Origin: Oscillibacter sp.
GTDB lineage: Bacteria; Bacillota; Clostridia; Oscillospirales; Oscillospiraceae
Length of the DNA: 11,641 bases
Assembly: GCA_020025475.1 (NCBI GenBank)
Contig: JAHHSA010000052.1
Coordinates: 1-11,641 of the forward strand
Direction: 5' to 3'
Below the pieces are notes generated by a model. It worked only from the letters and a program-made list of their open reading frames with translations, was not told the DNA's origin and did not search any database. Of this stretch, positions 7,085-11,641 are shown piece after piece. How positions within the stretch are numbered: the stretch's first letter is position 1; every line of letters starts with the position of its first letter. The translations under genes were made by a program, and so were the position numbers.

Positions 7085-7970
7085 GGAGGATGTATCATGG
7101 CAAGATTGGTATCTTATTTGAGCTATAACATGACAACGGCAGACGCCGGAAATGCAGACGGACTGATTCCCTTCGGCCGTCAGTGGGATTTTATTGGCGA
7201 CGTGGAGACGGAGCAGATCATTCTGAATGACGGCGATGAGTCTTTGTGCCTGGGCTATACGGATTGCAACATCCTGGAGGATGTGTATGTGGGCGATATG
7301 ATGGAATACAAGGCAACACTGACCCACGCAGGCAATACCTCCCGCGACTGCAAAATCGAGGCCTACAAGCTGGCAAGCCCTGCCAGTCGAATGGGCAAGA
7401 AGGATGCCAAGCCGGGTGAGATGGTATGGTTCGACGAGCCGGTTCTGTGCACGGAAGGCAATGTGCGCCTGGTGGTGAAAAAGCACCTGCAGCGCGGCCG
7501 GCAGCCTGACGGCGTAGTCCAGGATCCTTGGCGGGAGCTGGAAGACTTCCCCGAGGATGATATTTCTTTTTAATCAAAGAGCAGAGTGAAAGGAGAAATC
7601 AACATGGAGACCATCACCATGCGATATAGAATGTCCGATAGAGACGTGTTTTACGGCGGCGGCGTGGTCAACGGCGCTCGCAGCATCACATTGATGAACG
7701 ATGCGGCCAACCGTCTGATGGCCAAGGTGTACGGCAACACTGGCCACTGCACCAAGGTCAAAAAGGTCCGCCTGTATGCGCCCTGCTTTGCCGGCGACTA
7801 CATGGAGTATATCGCCCGCATCAAGCACGCTGAGGGGGGCAAGATCCTCATCGAGGTCCGTTCCTTCAAGATCATCGAGGTTCCTGAGAATCCGCCCTAT
7901 CCCAGCTCCATCGACGTGCTGCCCGATCCTCCTCTGAGCACCGTGGCACAGTTCGTCTACGAAACCTATT
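7085..7970 (+). repeat. Direct repeat, copy 2 (886 bases, identical to 4943-5828)
   Basis: Second copy of the block holding the hotdog pair. On the left, homology begins at the ribosome binding site GGAGGATGTATC; the bases before it are unrelated to those before copy 1. On the right it ends one base into the stop codon, TAA here instead of TGA. Direct orientation means that recombination between the copies would delete the CoA-transferase together with one pair. Confidence 0.95.
7097..7573 (+). CDS. Hotdog-fold beta-aminoacyl-CoA ammonia-lyase-like protein, larger subunit (copy 2)
   Basis: Identical in DNA and protein (158 residues) to the gene at 4955-5431, including GDVETEQ (34-40), N58 at the expected Glu position, and the acidic tail. 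It is preceded by GGGAGG and lies 44 bases after the CoA-transferase stop, so it is probably cotranscribed with it. A second identical copy would raise gene dose rather than supply a new specificity. If the repeat is an assembly artefact, this gene and 4955-5431 are one and the same. Confidence 0.75.
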   Translation: MARLVSYLSYNMTTADAGNADGLIPFGRQWDFIGDVETEQIILNDGDESLCLGYTDCNILEDVYVGDMMEYKATLTHAGNTSRDCKIEAYKLASPASRMGKKDAKPGEMVWFDEPVLCTEGNVRLVVKKHLQRGRQPDGVVQDPWRELEDFPEDDISF

Positions 7971-7972
7971 AA
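7604..7972 (+). CDS. Hotdog-fold beta-aminoacyl-CoA ammonia-lyase-like protein, smaller subunit (copy 2)
   Basis: 122 residues, identical to the protein at 5462-5830; the DNA matches up to the stop codon, which is TAA rather than TGA. It keeps the same start, with AAAGGAG eight bases upstream, and the same 30-base spacing to its partner. Downstream, an 84-base spacer with a hairpin leads into the MoxR ATPase, whereas copy 1 leads directly into the CoA-transferase. Confidence 0.72.
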   Translation: METITMRYRMSDRDVFYGGGVVNGARSITLMNDAANRLMAKVYGNTGHCTKVKKVRLYAPCFAGDYMEYIARIKHAEGGKILIEVRSFKIIEVPENPPYPSSIDVLPDPPLSTVAQFVYETY

Positions 7973-8003
7973 ATAACGGTATCCGTGAAAATCGGACGAA
8001 CCA

Positions 8004-8033
8004 GCTCTCGCTGTGGATCTTCGTGGTGAGAGC
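8004..8033 (+). other. Hairpin in the spacer before the MoxR gene
   Basis: GCTCTC (8004-8009) pairs with GAGAGC (8028-8033). The stem can be extended inward by several G-C and G-U pairs around a small central loop. It ends about ten bases before the AAAGGAG ribosome binding site of the MoxR gene. With no T-run it is not an ordinary terminator. It might set the expression ratio between the metabolic genes and the ATPase/VWA pair, or mark a processing site; both are guesses. Confidence 0.4.
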
Positions 8034-8056
8034 CTCCTTAGAAAGGAGAGAAGGAC

Positions 8057-8887
8057 ATGGCGCAGGAATATGCAGGAAGCGCGGGTTATATAGCTTCTGC
8101 GGAGCTGCAGCGGGGAGTGCGGATCGCCATGGCGCTGGGAAAGCCGCTGCTGGTAAAGGGAGAGCCGGGGACCGGAAAGACCATGCTGGCAGAATCCATC
8201 AGCCAGGCGATGGGAATGCCCATCTATCGCTGGAACATCAAATCCACTACCAAGGCCCAGGAGGGACTTTATCACTATGATACCGTGCAGCGGTTGTACG
8301 ACAGCCAGTTTGGCGGAGCCCACGTGGAAGATATCCGCCATTACATCAAGCTGGGCCCTTTGGGACAAGCACTGACAGCTGCGGAGCGGCCGGTTCTGCT
8401 CATTGACGAGATCGATAAGGCAGATCTGGAGTTTCCAAATGATCTGCTCTGGGAACTGGACCGGATGGAATTCACCATTTCGGAAACCGGCGATGTGATC
8501 CGGGGAAAACACCGCCCGGTGGTCATCATTACCTCTAACTCTGAAAAGGAACTGCCGGACGCCTTTCTCCGCCGCTGTATGTTCCACTACATTGCATTTC
8601 CACAGCCAGAGGAGATGGAGCAGATCCTGCGGACCCATCTTCCGGATCTGGACCGGACTCTGATGGAAAAGGCTATGGAGGTATTCTATCGCCTTCGTCA
8701 GGTGCCGGACCTGCAAAAAAAGCCCTGTACCTCAGAGCTTTTGGAATGGATACAGGCGCTGGAGATCGGCGGAATCGCCCCGGAGGAGTTGGATGCGCTG
8801 CCAATTCTGGGATTGTTGATCAAAAAGCAGGAGGACTCGGAACGGCTGGAGCGGCAGAAAACGGCGGGGTCCCGTCATGTCCGCTGA
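8057..8887 (+). CDS. MoxR-family AAA+ ATPase (CoxD-like)
   Basis: 276 residues forming one AAA+ module. Visible elements are Walker A GEPGTGKT (35-42), Walker B LLIDEID (114-120), sensor 1 TSN (159-161), paired arginines RR (172-173) suited to an Arg finger, and the lid segment PCTSELLEWIQAL (223-235) typical of the MoxR/CoxD group. MoxR ATPases work with VWA-domain partners as ATP-driven chaperones. CoxD/CoxE act in maturation of molybdenum CO dehydrogenase, and other pairs insert metals or remodel enzymes. The start at 8057 has GGAG and AAGG upstream. The VWA gene begins nine bases after the stop, the classic paired arrangement. Arginine is coded mainly by CGG, unlike the CGC/CGT usage in the hydantoinase and carbamoylase genes. 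The client is unknown; the neighbouring CoA enzymes, or an enzyme encoded outside the window, are candidates. Confidence 0.92.
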   Translation: MAQEYAGSAGYIASAELQRGVRIAMALGKPLLVKGEPGTGKTMLAESISQAMGMPIYRWNIKSTTKAQEGLYHYDTVQRLYDSQFGGAHVEDIRHYIKLGPLGQALTAAERPVLLIDEIDKADLEFPNDLLWELDRMEFTISETGDVIRGKHRPVVIITSNSEKELPDAFLRRCMFHYIAFPQPEEMEQILRTHLPDLDRTLMEKAMEVFYRLRQVPDLQKKPCTSELLEWIQALEIGGIAPEELDALPILGLLIKKQEDSERLERQKTAGSRHVR

Positions 8888-8896
8888 GGTGGGGGT

Positions 8897-10090
8897 ATGG
8901 TATTCACGTCCTTTTATTACCATCTTCTGGCCCAGGGGCTGGCGGTCTCTCCGGAAGAGTGGCTGACTCTGCTGGAGGCGTTGAATCAGGATCTGGCAAA
9001 GTCCAGTCTGCTCGAATTTTATTATTTGGCTCGAATGACGCTGGTGAAGCGGGTGTCGGAGTATGACCGCTTCGACCAGGCGTTCCTGTCGTATTTTCAA
9101 GAATTCTCCTGTCGGGAGGGGTGGCCGAAGGAACTACTGAGCCATCTGGAAGAACGGATGGAGCAGCAGCCCTATGATCCATTGGAGGTGGACGGCCGGC
9201 CGGACTTGACGCCTGAGGAGATCGAAGACCGGATGCGGGCGCGGCTCCTGGAACAAGAGGGGATTCATAACGGCGGTAAGCACTGGATTGGGACAGGGGG
9301 GACCGCTCTCTATGGAAACGGCGGTTATCATAAAACCGGCGTCCGCGTAGGTGGCAGCTCCGGCCATCAAAATGCCTTCCGGGTAGCGGGGGAGCGGGGA
9401 TATCGGGATTTCCGGGAGGATGCGGTGCTGGAGACGCGGCAGTTCCAGACGGCCTTCCGGCGGCTGCGGCAGATGTCCTCCAGGCAGCAGGGAGAACTGG
9501 AACTGGATGTGGATCAGACAGTGGCCAAGACTTGCGACCGGGGAGGAATGCTCTGCATTGTCTCCTCGCCGCCCCGGAAAAACGCCATCAAGCTGTTGCT
9601 GCTCTTTGACAGCGGTGGCTCTATGGAACCCTTTGCTCTGCTTTGCAGCCGCGTGTTCCAGGCAGTCCATCAGGCCAACCACTTTGCCAGCCTGAAAACG
9701 TATTTCTTCCACAACTGCCTGTATAACCGGGTCTATACGACGCCTGAGTGTGTGTTTTCCCAGAGCATGGAGACAAACTGCCTCTTGCAGCAGCTGACGC
9801 CGGAGTACCGGGTGATTTTTGTGGGGGACGCTTCCATGCCCCTCTGGGAATTGCGCTACTATTCTGGTGGGCGAAAGGGAAGACCGGGGGATCAGATCGA
9901 CGGGCTGACCTGGCTTCGAAAGCTGATCCGCGTCTGCCGGGGGGCAGTTTGGTTCAACCCAATCCCGGAGAGACAGTGGACAACGGTAAAGGGGGCTCCT
10001 TCGATCCGCAGACTTCGGGAAGAAGTACCGATGTTCCCGTTGACAGTGTCTGGATTGCAGCAGGGGATCGACCGTCTGCTCTTGGAATAG
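8897..10090 (+). CDS. VWA-domain CoxE-like protein, partner of the MoxR ATPase
   Basis: 397 residues. The N-terminal half is helical and ends in a Gly-rich stretch, HWIGTGGTALYGNGGYH (129-145). Then follow YRDFREDAVLETRQ (169-182) and a von Willebrand A domain from about 228: LLLLFDSGGSM (233-243) is the MIDAS-like loop, FFHNCLYNRVY (270-280) comes next, then VGDASMPLWEL (309-319), VWFNPIPERQW (351-361) and a closing PMFPLTVSGL (378-387). This order matches the VWA/CoxE-like proteins usually encoded beside MoxR ATPases. The MIDAS reads DSGGS where the classical form is DxSxS; I recall DxGGS as common in this subgroup, so it need not be inactive. No signal peptide or membrane segment is visible, so it is likely cytosolic. 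The ribosome binding site GAGGTGGGGG overlaps the MoxR stop region, consistent with coupled translation. Confidence 0.9.
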   Translation: MVFTSFYYHLLAQGLAVSPEEWLTLLEALNQDLAKSSLLEFYYLARMTLVKRVSEYDRFDQAFLSYFQEFSCREGWPKELLSHLEERMEQQPYDPLEVDGRPDLTPEEIEDRMRARLLEQEGIHNGGKHWIGTGGTALYGNGGYHKTGVRVGGSSGHQNAFRVAGERGYRDFREDAVLETRQFQTAFRRLRQMSSRQQGELELDVDQTVAKTCDRGGMLCIVSSPPRKNAIKLLLLFDSGGSMEPFALLCSRVFQAVHQANHFASLKTYFFHNCLYNRVYTTPECVFSQSMETNCLLQQLTPEYRVIFVGDASMPLWELRYYSGGRKGRPGDQIDGLTWLRKLIRVCRGAVWFNPIPERQWTTVKGAPSIRRLREEVPMFPLTVSGLQQGIDRLLLE

Positions 10091-10302
10091 GAGTGGGAAC
10101 AGCGGAAAACCCTCCGGTAGATAGAAGCTTTCTTTGCGTCTCTGCGGGACGGAACCCGGTCTGTTTCCATGGAAAAGAGAGAAATCCCAATCCCACTAAA
10201 ATTGTCATATCCGCCAAAAAACAAGAGAATAATTTGGATACAGCTGGTGAAAGGACATGAAAAAAAGGGGGGCGAGGAGAGGAGAACCGTGGAAAATAAC
10301 CC

Positions 10303-10333
10303 TTGACTCTCCCATTGCTATATCGTGCAAACT
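10303..10333 (+). promoter_or_regulatory. Possible MerR-type promoter for the acyl-CoA dehydrogenase operon
   Basis: TTGACT (10303-10308) is followed, at the 19-base spacing used by the hydantoinase promoter, by a poor -10 CAAACT (10328-10333). Aligned over 37 bases from the leading C, the two promoters share 23 positions, including CTTGACT, TCC and GCTA in the same register. That supports a common activator but is not proof. A weak -10 fits activator dependence. Confidence 0.45.
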
Positions 10334-10342
10334 GAAAGTAAT

Positions 10343-10359
10343 AATTGATGGGATCAATT
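10343..10359 (+). promoter_or_regulatory. Perfect palindrome, possible operator or leader hairpin
   Basis: AATTGAT (10343-10349) and ATCAATT (10353-10359) are perfect inverted arms around GGG, just downstream of the presumed promoter and about 60 bases before the acyl-CoA dehydrogenase start. A 17-base symmetric site of this kind suits a dimeric repressor. As RNA it competes with the adjacent hairpin at 10358-10376, since the two share bases. Confidence 0.45.
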
Positions 10360-10420
10360 CCTGCGTTTTGCGGGAAAGCCGTGGCTGCGACTTGGCTTGA
10401 TTGAAGAAAGGATGGCAATT

Positions 10421-11563
10421 ATGGATTTTTCTCTGACGAATGAGCAGAAACTGCTTCAGAAAATGGCACGTGAATTTGCTGAAAACGAGCTGGGCCCCGT
10501 GGCGGCTGAGATCGATGAGAACCATGTGTTCCCAGTGGATAATTTTGCAAAGATGGCAAAATTGGGCTTTACAGGAATCGGTGTTTCTCCTGAATACGGT
10601 GGCGTCGGCGGCGGTGCAACAGAGAAAGTGATCGCCGTGACCGAGTTTGCAAAGCAGTGCATGGCGTCAGCTGCCATCCTTTCTATTCACCTGATTGCCC
10701 CGCAGGCCATTGCCAAGCATGGCACTGAGGAGCAGAAAAAAAAGTTCCTGCCCCGCCTGACCTCTGGCGGCAGATTAGGAGCCTTTGCTCTGACCGAGCC
10801 CAACGCGGGCTCTGATGCAGGTGCTGCTCAGACCACGGCAATCCTGGACCCGGAAACCAATGAATACGTGATCAACGGCAGCAAATGCTTCATCTCCGGC
10901 GGCAGCCGTGCCGACGTGGTGGTGCTCTTCGCCCTGACAGATCCCAGCAAGGGCCTGCGCGGCATGTCTGCCATCATTGTGGAGCGGGGCACACCTGGCT
11001 TTACCGTGGGCAAGGTGGAGAACAAAATGGGCTTGGCTGGTTCTGAGACGGCAGAGCTGATTTTTGAGGATTGCCGTGTACCCAGAGAGAATCTGCTGGG
11101 GAAGGAAGGCAAGGGCTTCAAGATCGCCATGCAGGCCCTGGATGGCGCCCGCATCGGCGTTGGCGCACAGTCTGTCGGCGTGGCCGAGGGCGCATTGGAG
11201 CTCTCGGTGAAATATGTTCATGAAAGAGTCCAATTTGGCAAGCCTATTGCCAGTTTGCAGGGCATCCAGTGGTATATCGCCGATATGGCTACCAAGACAG
11301 AGGCTGCCAAGACGCTGGTTTATTATGCGGCGTATCTGGAGGACAGTGGAAAGCCGTTCACCAAGGAAGCTGCCATGTGCAAGCTGAACGCCTCTGAAAA
11401 TGCCCGATTTGTCACCAATCTGGCCATGCAGATCCATGGCGGTTATGGTTATATGAAGGATTATCCCCTGGAGCGGATGTATCGGGACGCCAAGATCACC
11501 GAGATCTATGAGGGCACCTCTGAAATTCACAAGGTTGTTATCTCCAGAGCAGTTCTGGGTTGA
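10421..11563 (+). CDS. Acyl-CoA dehydrogenase (butyryl-/acryloyl-CoA reductase type)
   Basis: 380 residues, the standard length for short-chain acyl-CoA dehydrogenases, which are FAD enzymes of the cytosol. Features in order: helical N-domain MDFSLTNEQKLL (1-12); FAD/substrate segments LTEPNAGSDAGA (124-135) and FISGG (157-161); ERVQFGKPIASLQGIQW (268-284); MQIHGGYGYMKDYPLERMYRD (near 336-356); and the catalytic Glu E364 in IYEGTSEIHK. ATG 10421 has AAAGGA eight bases upstream and gives the family N-terminus; earlier in-frame ATGs at 10397 and 10412 overlap or precede that site. The etfB gene begins 26 bases downstream, so this is an ETF-coupled dehydrogenase. In anaerobes such pairs usually run as enoyl-CoA reductases. 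Context suggests acrylyl-CoA (or methacrylyl-CoA) to the saturated acyl-CoA; crotonyl-CoA is equally possible from sequence. Confidence 0.93.
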   Translation: MDFSLTNEQKLLQKMAREFAENELGPVAAEIDENHVFPVDNFAKMAKLGFTGIGVSPEYGGVGGGATEKVIAVTEFAKQCMASAAILSIHLIAPQAIAKHGTEEQKKKFLPRLTSGGRLGAFALTEPNAGSDAGAAQTTAILDPETNEYVINGSKCFISGGSRADVVVLFALTDPSKGLRGMSAIIVERGTPGFTVGKVENKMGLAGSETAELIFEDCRVPRENLLGKEGKGFKIAMQALDGARIGVGAQSVGVAEGALELSVKYVHERVQFGKPIASLQGIQWYIADMATKTEAAKTLVYYAAYLEDSGKPFTKEAAMCKLNASENARFVTNLAMQIHGGYGYMKDYPLERMYRDAKITEIYEGTSEIHKVVISRAVLG

Positions 11564-11589
11564 TTTTGGGAAAGGAAGCGAATAGCGTT

Positions 11590-11641
11590 ATGAAGATCAT
11601 TGTTTGCATTAAGCAGGTCCCCGATACCTCCGGTAAGGTGG
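11590..11641 (+). CDS. etfB: Electron transfer flavoprotein beta subunit, 5' fragment
   Basis: Only 17 codons fit before the window edge, and they read MKIIVCIKQVPDTSGKV, the characteristic EtfB N-terminus. AAAGGAAG (11571-11578) serves as ribosome binding site, somewhat distant from the ATG. Directly behind the acyl-CoA dehydrogenase, it should supply the FAD/AMP-binding electron carrier for that enzyme, with etfA expected next outside the window. Whether it is a bifurcating ETF cannot be judged from this fragment. Confidence 0.85.
   Translation, partial: MKIIVCIKQVPDTSGKV

Larger units (their letters stand above)
10091..10420 (+). other. 330-base intergenic region before the acyl-CoA dehydrogenase
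   Basis: No gene with a convincing ribosome binding site is seen here. A 47-codon frame at 10257-10400 overlaps the promoter and has AGGA only one base from its ATG. The region holds a purine-rich stretch (about 10257-10293), a possible promoter (10303-10333), a perfect palindrome (10343-10359) and an overlapping second hairpin. TTCCTGC (10358-10364) pairs with GCGGGAA (10370-10376), with one G-U pair and a GTTTT loop. No terminator with a T-run follows the VWA gene, so read-through from upstream is possible. Confidence 0.6.

Noticed and set aside
4943..7970. The repeat as a transposon or integron cassette
   Set aside because: There is no transposase or integrase, no terminal inverted repeat and no target-site duplication at either border; the repeat consists only of two coding genes and their spacer.
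9606..9622. Altered MIDAS loop (DSGGS rather than DxSxS) as a sign of an inactive VWA protein
   Set aside because: I recall DxGGS loops as usual in the CoxE-like proteins paired with MoxR ATPases, and the rest of the domain is intact.
9748..10260. 170-codon plus-strand frame overlapping the 3' half of the VWA gene
   Set aside because: It overlaps a well-supported VWA domain in another frame, and its composition (Gly, Ala, Arg, Pro) is typical of a shifted reading of high-GC coding DNA.
10257..10400. 47-codon frame before the acyl-CoA dehydrogenase
   Set aside because: Its AGGA is one base from the ATG, and it runs across the presumed promoter and palindrome. The product is nondescript and Arg-rich at first, so chance is the better explanation.

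Overview
The window looks like chromosomal DNA of a Gram-positive anaerobe. A gut-type Clostridia lineage such as Oscillospirales is my best guess. The reasons are strong AGGAG-type ribosome binding sites, moderately high-GC genes with AT-rich intergenic regions, and a gene set typical of amino-acid or nucleobase fermentation. No rRNA, tRNA, CRISPR array or transposase is visible.

Layout. Positions 241-714 encode a small DUF1097 (YcdZ-like) membrane protein. It converges on a leftward MerR-family regulator with a GyrI-like effector domain (802-1671), with a terminator that can serve both strands between them. Divergent from the regulator is a rightward catabolic region. First come a D-hydantoinase/dihydropyrimidinase (2046-3398) and an M20-family N-carbamoyl-amino-acid hydrolase/beta-ureidopropionase (3452-4726), ended by a hairpin terminator. 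Next is a run of acyl-CoA genes: two small hotdog-fold proteins related to beta-alanyl-CoA/3-aminobutyryl-CoA ammonia lyase (4955-5431 and 5462-5830), a family III (CaiB/BaiF) CoA-transferase (5859-7052), and then an exact second copy of the hotdog pair (7097-7573, 7604-7972). A MoxR-type AAA+ ATPase (8057-8887) and a CoxE-like VWA protein (8897-10090) follow. After a 330-base gap with a possible promoter and a perfect palindrome come an acyl-CoA dehydrogenase (10421-11563) and the first codons of etfB (from 11590).

Working hypothesis. The genes fit a chain that opens a dihydropyrimidine or hydantoin ring, removes the carbamoyl group to give a beta-amino acid, activates it to the CoA thioester, eliminates ammonia to an enoyl-CoA, and reduces that with an ETF-linked dehydrogenase. 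For dihydrouracil this would be N-carbamoyl-beta-alanine, beta-alanine, beta-alanyl-CoA, acrylyl-CoA, propionyl-CoA and propionate; for dihydrothymine it would be the C4-branched series ending in isobutyrate. Each enzyme family is readable from sequence. The joined pathway and its substrate are inference. No dihydropyrimidine dehydrogenase is seen in this window.

Most unusual points. An 886-base block carrying the hotdog pair is repeated without any difference I can see on either side of the CoA-transferase. The two hotdog proteins look like complementary, diverged subunits, and neither keeps the Glu I expect in the homomeric lyases. A MoxR/VWA metallo-chaperone-like pair sits inside the cluster. 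The promoters in front of the hydantoinase and the acyl-CoA dehydrogenase share a CTTGACT-TCC-GCTA layout; the first has the 19-base spacer typical of MerR-activated promoters.
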